Assembly: GCA_963556695.1 (NCBI GenBank)
Contig: CAUWAG010000020.1
Coordinates: 1,240,001 to 1,304,000 of the forward strand
Length of the DNA: 64,000 bases
Reading direction: 5' to 3'
From: Anthostomella pinea
Lineage: Eukaryota > Ascomycota > Sordariomycetes > Xylariales > Xylariaceae
Position 1 is the first letter of the stretch, and each line of letters opens with the position of its first letter. Shown here one piece after another: positions 52,526 to 64,000 of the stretch. A program made the translations under genes and the position numbers. The notes beneath the pieces are model-generated. The model saw nothing but the letters and a program-made list of their open reading frames with translations, ran no database searches and was not told the origin of the DNA.

Positions 52526-55500
52526 TTCACTCCGAACTCCATGCGGGCTGCGGCTGCGATTCCCACAGCAGACAGCGATGCCCTAGCCGGAGGAACTGAT
52601 CGCGCTGAGTCAAGTTTGGTTCTCAGATGAAATTCGATTGACAGAAGAGGTCGTATCTCTTTGTCGCACCCGGGGAAGCCCGGGGCACGGCGTCAGGTAC
52701 AGCTGCCGGATAACGGAATGCTCTCGGAGAGCCTCATGGAGCATACGGTAGGAGTCGCGGAGCTCTGTTTGCGCATCCACATTCAAGAGCCGTCTTGTAT
52801 TGATGGAGCCCTGGGCTCTTTGGAAGTTCACGCGTGTCGTTGCAGTCTACATTCGGACCAACAGGAAAGTTGGGACGACTGCAACCCTCGTGCCAAGGTG
52901 GTGCTTCTGATTGGACGAGGCTTAACGCCGCTTAACGCCTTAACTTTGCCAGTTGGAGTTACGGAGTTGCGGAGTACAGTTCGCTCAAACTGGACCTTCG
53001 GAGTCCGGACGGGCAAGCCTCGCTCGTTCGGTACCACTGGCCCGGGACCCCGTCCCTACCGCCGTCGGGCGTGGGGAGGCAAATGTGAGGACGGGAAGAA
53101 TCTGGGGAAGCGGGATGAGCCGGAGTTGCCTGGCCTTGGGTCTCAGTCGAATCTAGCCCATATACTTCTGCTATCGAATGCCAGTCAGTGTGATGGCAAG
53201 ATGGTCTGGATCGGGTACCCATTCTACAGAAACGGTACTGTACCCCAAGAAGCTACCACAGAACTGTAATTATCGATTGACGCTTGATCTTGCTGGCCTC
53301 TAGTTATCTAGACAGTCTCCATCATGACATTTATAGGCTAGCTCTGTTGTTCAAACATGAGGAGATAAAGTCATCGTTCTCGTTGTTGGACCCCTATGTG
53401 ACTCGAGAGCTTGCGAACTGCTGCTATCTCAGCCTCAACGCATAACATCCTCCCTGCAGGGTCAACTCTGCAGCCAACATGCCGCCGATTCTTGAATCCT
53501 GATCCGCAGGGAGGCTCTTAGGGCTTGACCCTTGCTTGCTGCCGGTAGAAAACTGAAGCATGTCATGACAGCATGCAACGGAGATAGCAACTTAAGTCCG
53601 CCAACATGGTGTGATCGTCAATCTAGTCGACACTGGAGTATGAGCGATGACCGAATCTAATATGAGAGCATCATGCTGCATCCGCCGATCGATCTAAGTA
53701 AAGTCAAGGAGTGCTGGCGACTGGTGTGTTCGAGGCTTGCCTCTAGCATCACGAAAGAAGCGATATCATGAAGCTGTTGACGTTATCGCCGGCTTTGCGA
53801 CTAATAACTATTGATTTCTAGCCGTGGAATGGTCCCCTCATTTAGGGCTGGGTCTCAACAGCTACGCTAAAATGCCAACATGGACAATCCACTTCGGGGG
53901 GCGGGGAGTTCGCGCGACTTATCTACGACGCCTAGCTGGAGTTGTCATTAGGGGCCAAACGCGTTTCTGCACAGAATCAGAGCGGCGGTGACTCACTTGG
54001 ATAGACTCGCATGGTGTACAATATATGAGGTGTGTAGGATTTCATCCCCGCAAGACTTCAGAAAGTTCGCGTCAGCTACAGCAACCGGCTGCTATAAGTT
54101 CTAACCCACTACTAGAGGGTCCTCGAGAGGGGACGGACCCTCATAGCTAGTCTCTAATAATAGATCCCAAACTCCAGGTCCATGTCAACTTCAAGGGACA
54201 CCGGCACTATGCCGTCAGTTTGGTAGAGGGTTCCTCGTGGAACCGGAATATAATTCAAGTCTTGGAAGTCGGGGACGAGATGTGGTTGAGGTCGCCATGG
54301 TCGTGTTGTGCGTAAGCAAGGCGGGTGCCTAGACTGGCTACTAACATTGGCGGCATATTGAATGACACCGCCCTAGGATAATGACATACCCCAGCTGCTA
54401 TGGGTGTAGGTAGGTATGGACAAGGACTATGCCTCGAAGTGTGCGCCTAGACGTGGTGGCATTGGTGGCATCGGTGGTGCTGTGGTGTTGATGGTATTAG
54501 TGGACAGTGAGAGACAGACGGGAGGTGAGGCACGTCCCCCACTAAGGTTACATGTATCTTCATTCTGCTTAGCCTCCCCTGCCTCCTAGTAACGAGACGC
54601 TCCTTCCATTCGACTTATTTCCTCTCTGTCGCAACTGCCAACCTGCTTATTGCACCACCTGCATACCTACTCTACCTGCCTCTACTCCCTGTGCATGGCT
54701 TGGATGAGGTTCTTCTTGCCTCCCAATATACATTAACTCGGGCTATCGCAGTTGTCGCATCGGGTGATCAATCGAAGCTCCAGCGCCAACGCCAACGCCA
54801 ACCACACCACTGTAATCTTCACTTCCCACTGTGACACCGCTCTCTGGGTAGAGGCGACACCCCTCTGCTCGACTTGTAAGAACACCTGTTCAGCTATACA
54901 CCCCAGCTGGAGGAATATCAGGCTGACTGGTTCAGACCCCAGCCCTACCTTATGCAGACGGGCAACGTCGTCCATACTCCATAGCTCTACAAGACAGGCA
55001 TCGATGATCGCAGCGCACTTGCCACTCCCCCGTCTTCGAAGTCCCTACGAACCTCGAACTCCGCGACTCCAGACGTGTTATCGCACGTATTCGTACTCGT
55101 CTGGAACGAACAACATTGAAGCCGCGCGGTACCCTCGAAGCCTTCGCTAGCCTCTGCGGGGCCCATCCTTTCGGGCCGTCCGTCTCGCTGCGCAAAGGAG
55201 CTGCGTTGGCTCCTGGGACGTTCAGCTGGACAGTGACAACAGTACTGGCAGAAATTCAGAAGAACAATCTGTCAATTGGGTGCAAGAACTTTGAAGATTT
55301 GGATTGTACGGTTCCACTAGGAACAAGGGATCGTCCAGCCTGCCCCATTACCCCATCTTATAAGTTACCAAGAGGGTAGCCTGGTAGGGCTGCGGACGAC
55401 CAGACGGCGTATCCCATTGGTCTCGATACCACGGGCGGGAACTTTGATGAAGCGAATGACGCTTTTGAAGTAGCCGTCTCTTTGTCATACCCATCATACC

Positions 55501-55822
55501 CATTATACCCTGGGCTCCTGCAGGTGTCTTGCTATCTCCGCCTTCCTGCTACCTGACTGGAACTTTTGTCACTATTCCGGCCAAGGCAGACACAGCGAGC
55601 GGCTCGACTCGTTCATTGGCGCTTCCCACACCGACTCTAGAGTCCAGAAAGACATCTGACATCGTCGAGCCTGGCTTGCGGGGTTGGAGCAGAAGCTGGT
55701 CCCTTTATATTGTGCAGCCTTCCCTAAGTCCGGCATACCACTCTCAACCCAGAGCGAGCACCCTTATCCCCTCGAATCACACTGGCTGGACCTTTTCGAC
55801 AGTCACGTGCGCGCATTTCAAC
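52526..55822. other. Long gene-poor interval
   Basis: 3.3 kb without a supported gene. Open frames at 52661-53269 and 54752-55150 show no domain pattern. The right part is the upstream region of the transcription factor and has CT-rich stretches near 54570-54700 typical of fungal promoters. Confidence 0.5.
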
Positions 55823-58635
55823 ATGACCCCAACTCCTCCGTCTGCTACGACCTCCTCCTCGGGCCACTCGCCTGAGGAGCAGTTCAGGGTGGTCAGGCGT
55901 AGAAACCGGGTGCCGCTCAGCTGCTTACCGTGCCGGACAAGGAAGTGAGTTACACCGGCTCAGGATACCCTTTCTTGGAACCTTGACATTGTATCATTCC
56001 GTCGTCGTCGGTTGTTGCTAACCCCTGGACTAGGTTGAAGTGCAATAGGGGATCTCCGAATTGTGATAATTGCATCAAACGAGGCGACACACAGTCATGC
56101 GTTTATGCTACTCCCACAGGTCGGAGAAAGAATCAAAGTAGTGCTGGAGCTAATTCAACTCCTGATGACATGCAGAATCGTATTGACCGTCTGGAAGGTT
56201 TAGTTCTAAGTTTGATGCACGGCGGTGCCAACGTTGATCCAGCTTCGGTCGCCGCTGCTGCCGCTGCTTCAGCAAATGCATCCGGCCCAGAGCCCTCGAA
56301 TGCCGATAGCGGCTCTTCAGCCCGACCCGACCAAGACGACGAGGGAGCTATGAAAGACGACGAGGAGGAAGATGGAGACAGCGACGTTGACGACGGCCTA
56401 GCCACGTCTTTAGGCGTGCTGAAAGTTGACGCAGACAAGGGCAATTCCATGTACGTTGGGCAGGAACATTGGCATACGCTACTAGCCGACATATCGGAAG
56501 TCAAGAACTTCTATACCTCGCATAAGAAGGACCTTGAGAACAGCTATCAGAGGGTAATGTCTTCGAAACCAGCGACAGCCCGAGACTCGCCTATTTTCTT
56601 GCTCTCAGCACCGCCAGCATCAGAGGTCGAACTAAGAGCAGCGTTGCCTTCCAAGACAGCAGTAACGACTTTGGTTTCGAGGTACTTCAACTCTCTGGAT
56701 ACAGCGGCAAGTATAATACACGGGCCGACGTTCCAGCAGCAATTACGAACTCACTGGCAGGACCCGTCGAAATCAACTGTCATGTGGATGGGCTTGTTAT
56801 ATTCCATGCTATGTCTGTCCATGCTGAGCTATCACAAAGTGGGCGATGAGCCTCAGGAGTGGAAGGGGACGTCTCTAGAGTTGGCGGCAGAGTATCAGCT
56901 ACGAACAGTGCAGTGCCTGGTCGTGGCTGATTATACGAAACCAGTCGAATATACAGTGGAAACGTTGCTGCTCTACCTCTTCGGTGAATATTCCTCACGA
57001 TGGGATGCCGACCTTGGGCTGTGGCTCATCGTTTCCATCACTACGAGGATTGCTTTCCGCATGGGTTACCATCGAGATGCAGAATGGTTTCCATCTATCA
57101 CGCCTTTTCAAGGAGTATGTTCAACATCCTAGACCGTGCGAAACCCCAGCAGAAGAAGGACATTGGCTGACCTGGGTACAATTTTAGGAGATGAGGCGTC
57201 GAACATGGTCGTTGCTGCGCATGGCAGATACAATGTTCTCATATCAGGTAAGCACACTGTTCGGTACCGGCACTAGACTTGTTATGGCTGACTGAGCTGG
57301 AAGGTGTCTTTGCCAACCATGATATACGAACATGATACGGATACGAAACTACCGCACAATATCTTTGATGAAGAATTCGGGATTACTACCAAGGTTCTGC
57401 CGCCAGCTAGACCAATAACGGAACCGACCCCAATCGCATATATGATCAGCAAGACCAAACTCTCCCATGAATTCGGGAGTATTCTCCAAGCTGTCACTCG
57501 CGTGGGACACCATGTGACATATGACGAGATTCTGCAGCACGACCGGAGGCTTCGCGAGATCATGGATGAATTTCCACCGCACCTCAAACTTCAAGCGCTG
57601 GAAGGGTCACACGATCCCGTGACGCTCATTATTGCGAGATTTAACCTCAATCTCTTGTACCAGAAGATTATGTGCATGCTGCATAGAAAACACATGGTCA
57701 GGGCTCGACAGAACCCTCGATATGCTCACTCCCGCCGCAGCGCAATCGAAGCTGCATTGGAGACTCTGGGCCATCTGAAGACCATACATCGGGAGTGCCA
57801 ACCTAACGGCAGGCTCCGTACCATGAAGTGGTTCGTCTCGTCCACATCCAGAGATACGCTACTCCCAACGATGCTTGTGACGCTGGACCTCCACCACGAC
57901 AACCTTGCCGTGGCAGCGGGTAAGCGGCAAAACTCGCAAACATTATATTTCTGGACACCAAACCAGCGTCGTGATATGATCAGCCTCTTGGAGGATGTCC
58001 GCAACATCTGGAAAGCGCTGGCACATGAGTCGGTGGAGGCTTTCAAGGCGTCCAGTATCCTCGACATCATGTTGGAGAAGATCAAGAGCCCCGATCCAGC
58101 TCCGGGTGGTGCCGAAGTACCACCGGCCCAGACTGAGAACCTCTTTGCGAACTTCGGGTCCAGCGATATGCAGCCTGAACATTCAGCAGCTATGACTCTC
58201 GGCATGCTATCGGGAGGGTTGACACCTAACAACTTCCAATCTCCAGGTGGCACGACTTATCCAGATCTAGATCTCGGTGCAGGATTAGGTGGAGGCACCG
58301 GGCTTACGCCAGAGTTCCAGCCCGACCTTGGTGGTATCAACAACGCGGCGTCGCCATTCTCGATGTTCACGAACCTGGGCAGTGCTAACAACATGGCCAT
58401 CGATCAGAACTTCAACTGGGTAAGAGGCAATGTTTGTCTTCTTTTCTTGACATCCTACTGACGACTGAATATACAGGACGCCTTTGACAACTATGCGCAA
58501 ACGGCAAATTGGGGACCCGATCAGACGTCCTTCGGCTTCTTTGGCGGCAATCCTGAGCAGCAGACCCAGTCGCAACAAGAGCCATCTACCGACGGCTCCT
58601 TCTCGTTCATGAACACCGATAATACCCCTGGCTGA
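55823..58635 (+). CDS. Zn2Cys6 fungal transcription factor
   Basis: Five exons (55823-55944, 56034-57114, 57188-57247, 57304-58419, 58477-58635) give 845 aa. The binuclear zinc cluster is C34-x2-C37-x6-C44-x6-C51-x2-C54-x8-C63, split by the first intron at the usual place, and is followed by a basic linker and a short coiled coil (MQNRIDRLEGLVLSLM). An acidic Asp/Glu-rich stretch lies near residues 135-165. The fungal transcription factor regulatory domain follows, with RTVQCLVVADYTKPVEYTVE, GLWLIVSITTRIAFRMGYHR and GEMRRRTWSLLRMADTMFSY. The C-terminus is Gly/Asn/Gln-rich and may be the activation region. Target unknown; the next gene downstream is an alpha-amylase, but an AmyR role is not claimed. 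Confidence 0.9.
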
Positions 58636-59902
58636 TGATCTACCAGGCTGGCGAATGTTTTCCGAACGCGGACCTGGGGTTGTGATGAACTACGTGCAGA
58701 TAGCTGTCGAGTATGTCATGTGTTGAAGGACATGTGAAGCCATTTCGGTCAGGTCTCGGTGCTACAGAAAACGGCGTGTTGAGGAAAACCGCCCGTGTAT
58801 GTCTAGTAGAAGTACGCGCACTGCAATCAAAGATCATGCTCTCCTCCAACAAGAATGGTTTATGTCCAAAACCGGCTGCCTTGATAGGGGCAAATGTCCG
58901 ACGGACTTACGATCTAGGCCCCCAGACTGCCGAGACTGCTTGCATGTGCATGATGCTGCTCCGCCGTGGGCAACCCCAAAGGTCTACCGGCTCTGGCACC
59001 GAAAACGGGCATTTCCCCAGGTTTTCCCCCGCGAATGCTCCACGTTAGGTAGCCATGCGCGCTGCCGCTGCCGACTGGAGGCCCATTTGACCGACCGACT
59101 CGGGCAGCTGTTATGAATGAACCGCCAGCATATTCGGCCCTATGGCGGCCATGACATTCCGTATTCTGTCTAGTTGGTCTTCTACCCCATACATGAATCT
59201 GCGGGGATTAATGTCCTCTCGGTCCCCCATCCTAGACATCAACTCCAAATCCCCAGACAGACCCGTCCACGCGCGTATGCCCGCCCCATCTAGGGCCGGT
59301 CCAGCCAACCAACCCCGCGGAGCGTGTTGTCTGTCGGCTCTACTGCGCTACTACGACCGTGACAGCTTTTGATGTTCGGATTCTCAGAGGCGGAAAAACA
59401 GCGGAGGGGCAGAGGGGTTGTTATATTCGCCGAGTTTTTCGGCCTGCCTCTTGGAGTCTTGGGGATGATCCCTCCCTAGGTAGGGACGGGGTCCTGAGGC
59501 CGAGGTCTTGACTCTCTCTTGGGGGCGCGTGTCTTAAGACTCGGGAACTGGAATCGCGGACGGGACGTACAGTAAAATCCGTAAGCAGTACCGATCATAC
59601 CGATCCATACCGACCTCACGCACCCTGCGGCGTAGGCCCGACTCTGGGGTCGTGTGTCTCCCATTTGCTGGCTTTTCCACGTGTCTTGATGTGTCGGGTC
59701 CTGGACCTGGTAGCCGCGGTGCCATGTATATCCTTGGGGACCGAGGGGTCGAAGTACATAAAGCTCGGCGTGTGCCCGAGGCGTAAGGGGATGTTGTAGG
59801 TTTTGGTGTTCGCCGACTTTGACACGATCCTCTTTACTACACCCGCTCCCTTCCTCATTCGTGTTTTGAGCAAGTCGTCGCCACACAGTCAGTTCGTCCA
59901 CG
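58636..59902. other. Intergenic between transcription factor and amylase
   Basis: No supported gene in about 1.27 kb. Minus-strand frames around 59476-60105 overlap the amylase promoter and first exon and are judged spurious. Confidence 0.5.
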
Positions 59903-62686
59903 ATGAGGCAACAATCTCTCTCCTCCTGGTTGACGGCGACGGCGCTATGCGTCACCGCCGCGCGGGCTCTCTCGACCGACGAGTGGAAGTCCCAGTCCAT
60001 CTTCCAGGTCATCACGGACCGCTTCGCGAAGACTGATGGCTCGACCGACGCCTGCAGTGATCTTCGTTCGTACTGCGGTGGCACGTGGGAGGGTCTTATT
60101 AACAAATTGGATTGTAAGTTGGCAACCTACCCCTAAATTGCAGAAGTTCCTAGACCAAGTTTGATGCTCGGTGTTACTTGCTGGATGGACATCACTTGTG
60201 TCCCTTGTCAACGAAGCTCGCTCATGGAAGACACCCTTCGTTATTCCGGACACATTCTGACGTCGGTGGTAGACATCCAAAACATGGGTTTCACCGCGGT
60301 CTGGATATCGCCCGTCGTAGAGAATTTGGAGGAGTATACGGCATACGGGTAAGGACGAGGCTACCCCTTGGCAAGGTTAGATTATTTTAGCTGATCACTG
60401 AGAAAGCAACGCCTACCACGGCTACTGGGCGCAAGACATCTACGCGCTGAACCCGCACTTCGGCACAGAGGCCGACCTGACGAGCCTGTCGACGGCGCTG
60501 CACGGCCGCGGCATGTACCTGATGGTTCGTATAGAAACATCCCGTTACAAGACCCCGAGCCTTGGTTTCGAAAGAACAAGCTCTGCTGTTACCTTTTCTT
60601 CCTCACCTAGAAAAATGGCCGTACGGGTTTTAAAGACAGGCAAGATGTTAACGTAACACGCACAGGTGGACGTGGTCACGAACCACATGGGCTACGACGG
60701 GTGCGGCACCTGCGTCGACTACACCGTCTTCAACCCGTTCAACACAGCCGCCGACTACCACCCGTTCTGCCTGATCGACTACGACAACGCGACGTCGATC
60801 GAGGAGTGCTGGGAGGGCGACAACACCGTCAGCCTGCCGGACCTCGACACCGAGGACTCGGGCGTGCGCGACACGTGGAACAGCTGGATCGCGGACCTGG
60901 TGGCCACGTATGGCATCGACGGGCTAAGGATCGATAGCGCGAAGCATGTCGAGAAGGACTTCTGGCCCGGGTTTGAGGACGCTGCGGGCGTTTATGCTAT
61001 TGGTGAGGTGAGTCGTTCGTGGTTGGTCTCTGGCGAGCAGAGCAGAGTACGTCTGTGCGAGGCGGAGTATGCCTCACTGACACACTGGCGACAGGTGTTG
61101 AACGGCGACCCAGCAGTCTTCCCCGACTGGCTCAACTACCTCCCCGGCGTGATGAACTACCCCGTGTAAGTGCGCCCTCCTCCATCCATCCAGCCAGCCA
61201 GCCCCTTCCACCCCCAACCCCCAACGCAAAGCAACAGCTTCATCGACTCACACTCACTCTACCAACTCCCCAGCTACTACTGGGTCACGCGCGCCTTCCA
61301 ATCCACAAGCGCGACCATGACGGAGCTCCTCAACGGCATCAACACGATGAAAGGCAGCATGGCGACCAACACTTTGGGCTCCTTCCTCGAGAACCACGAC
61401 AACCCGCGCTTCGCATCCCTAACATCAGACTATGCGCTCGCGCAGAACGCCATCGCCTTCACCATGCTCGCCGACGGCATCCCGGTCGTCTACCAAGGGC
61501 AGGAACAGCACTTTAGTGGTGCGAGCGACCCGAACAACCGCGAGGCGCTGTGGCCGTCGGGGTACGACACCTCGGCCACCTTATACACGTGGATCGCGCG
61601 GCTCAACGCGGTGCGCAACACCGTCGTCTACTCCGACGGGGATTCTTATCTGGACTACCAGGCCGTGCCCACGTCACCGGATAGTCACACCATCGCGCTG
61701 CGCAAGGGCAGCGTCGTGAGCGTGCACACCAACATCGGCGCTTCAGGGTCATCCTACCAGGTCAGTCTCGGCGCCTCCGCCACGGGGTTTACAGCCGGCG
61801 AGGCCCTGACCGAGGCCATGGCTTGCACGACGGCGACGGCGGACTCGAGTGGCGGGCTGGCGTTCACGATGGGGAGTGCGGCGAAGGTGTTTGTGCCGAC
61901 GACGCTGCTGGCTGGGAGTGGGATTTGCGATGGTGAGTGAAGACCCTGATAAGGAGGCTTTTCTTGTGTATATGTGTCTGTGTGTTTCTGGGAGGGAGGT
62001 GTTCGAAGGTCTAGTGACCCCTCGTGGAAGGAAGGGCAAGGGAGAAAGAGGTCGAAAACGTAAGGGGCATTCGCTTCGGGGTCCAAGTGTCATGTTGTGT
62101 TGTCTACCGGCTCGTAATACGGTACTAACCCACGTGCATTTTTGCGCGTAGGCGGAGATACCTCCTGCGCCACGGTGTCCGTGACCTTCAACGAGGTCGT
62201 CACCACGTCGGTCGGGCAGACCATCAAAATGTGATTTCACCCTCGTCATCCCTCGCAGCGCCCTCTACCCTTTTGCTCCATCCACCCACCTACCCCATCC
62301 AGTTCCCTACCTGCCTGCCTCCTTGACGCCCTGCCTACCTGCCTCTCTTTCCTTACCATCTACCATCAGTTATCAGCTTCAAAGGCAAGTAGAAGAAACT
62401 GACCGACAGTTCTCCAATTCACAGCGTAGGCAACATCCCCCAGCTCGGCAACTGGGCCCCAGCCAGCGCCATCGCCCTCTCCGCCTCGCAGTACACGGAC
62501 GCGAACCACGTGTGGAGGACGACGCTGGCGCTGGTGCCGGGAACCGCCGTCAGTTACAAGTACATCCGCGTGGCGGTCGACGGGACCGTGACATGGGAGG
62601 CGGACCCCAACCGGTCGCTCACGGTGCCGTCGACGTCGGCGGCTTGCGGCAGCGGCGTGAGTGTCAGTGACACATGGCAGGCGTAG
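59903..62686 (+). CDS. Secreted alpha-amylase (GH13) with CBM20
   Basis: Eight exons (59903-60113, 60273-60348, 60407-60524, 60666-61007, 61095-61165, 61274-61932, 62152-62230, 62425-62686) give 605 aa. The signal peptide covers about residues 1-22. The GH13 barrel has conserved regions [18 protein letters not shown] (nucleophile D225), AIGEV (acid/base E249) and [10 protein letters not shown] (D315), as in Taka-type fungal amylases that cut internal alpha-1,4 bonds of starch. The last two exons encode a starch-binding CBM20 domain ([46 protein letters not shown]). Introns of 159 and 194 bp are longer than the local norm. The frame is intact throughout. Confidence 0.92.
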
Positions 62687-62689
62687 TGG

Positions 62690-62712
62690 TTGGTGGTGGT
62701 GGTGGTGGTGGT
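62690..62712. repeat. GGT microsatellite
   Basis: Run of GGT triplets directly after the amylase stop codon. Confidence 0.8.
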
Positions 62713-63014
62713 GTCATTGTTTATCAGTCCTTGAGGCTTTGGGGAAACCTACCTATTCGTTAGCTGTTAGCTGTCATGTCAGCACGTGTTATTCCTGTAC
62801 ATATATCTCACGCGAGGACGGCCTATTGCACTGGATTGACAAAGCTTATGCGAATCAAATGAGAGGTGGTGTCATATATACAATGAATTGAAAGATGGCA
62901 GATCTAATCCAGAAGGTTGGCTATGCAGATGCCCCCAAAATGTCCCCCTAAACGCCAGGTATGTACCCCATGTCATCGTATCGCCAGGGGCCGAGCATGT
63001 TGGTAGAAACGTGT

Positions 63015-63668
63015 TCAAAGGTTAAAGGACTTCTTGGCCGCTGTCCAGTAGTCCGTTCGCGCTTGAGGGACATCGCCAGAGCCGAGGACGCACGTCATGT
63101 AGGTTGTCCATGCAGCATCGCTGGGCGTCTCGAGGGCCTTCATGGCATCGGGGCATTGGGTCTTCATGAACCAAGGGCCGCTCTGGAAGTTGTACTGGTC
63201 GTCCACCAGCAAATCCAGCAGTTTGTTGGCGCCAGCCATGGTGTCTGTCGAGCCGATGGCAGTGACCTTATCTTTCAGCTCGGGGAAGGAGTTGGCGAAC
63301 TTGACGTTGTAGGTGAGCGTCTGCAGGTTCGAAGTACCCTGTCCCCAGTGGGCCTTTTGACCCGGGTCGTTGTGCTGGAGGTTGCGCTTGTACTTGTAGT
63401 CTCCCGACTCGAAGGCAGTGAGCGCGAGGACGGCAGCGAATTGGCCCAAGTGGTAGAGTCCGGTCTTGTTGAAGGCGTCGATAAGCAAGGGCGCGACCTG
63501 GACGTTGGTGCGGCACTCATCCGTTGACGCGCAACTGGCAGACCCAGGCGCGATTTCTAGGATCTGCTGAGCTGCGGTCTTTTGAGTGGACGCGGGCGAG
63601 GGCGTAGGAGAAGCAAAGGCGGTGCCGGCCACGAGAAGGCCGGCCGACATAGCGCTTGAGAACTTCAT
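63015..63668 (-). CDS. Small secreted protein, possibly lysozyme-like fold
   Basis: 217 aa, single exon, ATG at 63668. The signal peptide covers about residues 1-19 (MKFSSAMSAGLLVAGTAFAS) and is followed by a Pro/Ser/Thr linker. The mature part has four Cys and the phrases LALTAFESGDYKYKRNLQHN and HWGQGTSNLQ, which recall lysozyme-like hydrolases where an AxxxFESG helix carries a catalytic Glu followed by GxGxxQ. It belongs to a common fungal secreted family as far as pattern shows; the enzyme activity is inference. It is convergent with the amylase gene. Confidence 0.6.
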   Translation of the reverse strand: MKFSSAMSAGLLVAGTAFASPTPSPASTQKTAAQQILEIAPGSASCASTDECRTNVQVAPLLIDAFNKTGLYHLGQFAAVLALTAFESGDYKYKRNLQHNDPGQKAHWGQGTSNLQTLTYNVKFANSFPELKDKVTAIGSTDTMAGANKLLDLLVDDQYNFQSGPWFMKTQCPDAMKALETPSDAAWTTYMTCVLGSGDVPQARTDYWTAAKKSFNL

Positions 63669-63685
63669 GTTGTCTGGGTGCTGTT

Positions 63686-63770
63686 TGGTGAGAGACTTGT
63701 TTGTTGGTGTGCTTTGGTGTGTGTTGGTGAGAGACTTGCTTGTTGGTGTGCTTTGGTGTGTGTTGGTGAG
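63686..63770. repeat. 39-bp tandem repeat in promoter
   Basis: Two nearly identical 39-bp copies (63686-63724, 63725-63763; one T/C difference) plus a partial third, starting 18 bp upstream of the secreted-protein ATG. On the coding strand the repeat is CA-rich. Confidence 0.75.
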
Positions 63771-64000
63771 GAGTGAAGAATGTTAGAAATGGATGTCGTA
63801 TCAAACGATCAGTGGAATGAATAAATGAGTAGTTTAAGTAGATGCTTGGAGTGTGGCCAGTGGAGGGTAAAGGAGAATGAATGAATGTAAACGACAGGAA
63901 TGACTGCTGCTTAAGAAGGCTTGCAATGCTTTGAGGTTGGCTGAATGAAACACCAACGCCAGCCTAGACTCAGCCTAAGGGTGTTTGTCTACCTATGCTG

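Noticed and set aside
52661..53269. 202-aa plus-strand frame upstream of the multicopper oxidase
   Set aside because: Composition is promoter-like, no recognisable motif, and competing minus-strand frames are equally open.
59476..60105. 209-aa minus-strand frame at the amylase promoter
   Set aside because: Overlaps the well-supported amylase first exon and has no domain features.

Overview
The window is nuclear DNA of a filamentous ascomycete fungus. The genes have short introns (about 50-190 bp) with GTRNGT donors and CTAAC/CTAAT-type branch points. The recognisable products are fungal: monothiol glutaredoxin, UstYa-type RiPP oxidases, a Zn2Cys6 activator, a GH13 amylase with CBM20, and rhodopsin-domain membrane proteins. 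TTAGGG interstitial repeats fit an ascomycete. Genus cannot be told by eye. Region 1 (1-2.2 kb) is ordinary host sequence with a Grx3/Grx4-like gene. Region 2 (about 2.2-33.2 kb) is the remarkable part: about 31 kb of head-to-tail and partly inverted modules, nearly all 1.90-2.21 kb long, each with at most one gene. Every module repeats one layout: a 68-bp GC-rich box, a gene on the opposite strand, a pyrimidine-rich leader, two small hairpins, an origin-like hairpin with an invariant AAGTAAATTATAG in its 5' side, then about 600 bp packed with micro-hairpins, then the next GC-rich box. Stems of several hairpins differ between modules but stay base-paired, so structure appears selected. The genes differ from module to module: a capsid-like protein with an Arg-rich N-terminus, a Rad52-family annealing protein, two related P-loop kinase-like proteins, F-box proteins with a conserved intron, a nucleotidyltransferase-fold-like protein, a single-pass membrane protein, and several unknowns. 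Three modules have no ORF but share a structured, probably non-coding element. I read this as an integrated concatemer of a multipartite, minicircle-like DNA element or virus of fungi, organised like nanoviruses (one gene per circle, common stem-loop) but with different genes. No Rep/HUH protein, polymerase or transposase is visible, so its replication is unexplained. Region 3 (33.2-38.7 kb) is host sequence with small helical proteins of unknown function, some interrupted. Region 4 (38.7-46.7 kb, perhaps to 52.5 kb) looks like a fungal RiPP gene cluster: a secreted precursor with four core repeats separated by Lys-Arg sites, two UstYa-family (HxxHC) proteins, a berberine-bridge-type FAD oxidase, a rhodopsin-domain membrane protein and, further off, a membrane-anchored multicopper oxidase. 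Between them lie an NRPS condensation-domain relic interrupted by telomeric repeats and a broken rhodopsin-domain gene. Region 5 (52.5-64 kb) has a long gene-poor stretch, a Zn2Cys6 transcription factor, an eight-exon alpha-amylase with a starch-binding domain, and a small secreted protein. Splice sites given here were placed by eye from consensus signals and reading-frame continuity.
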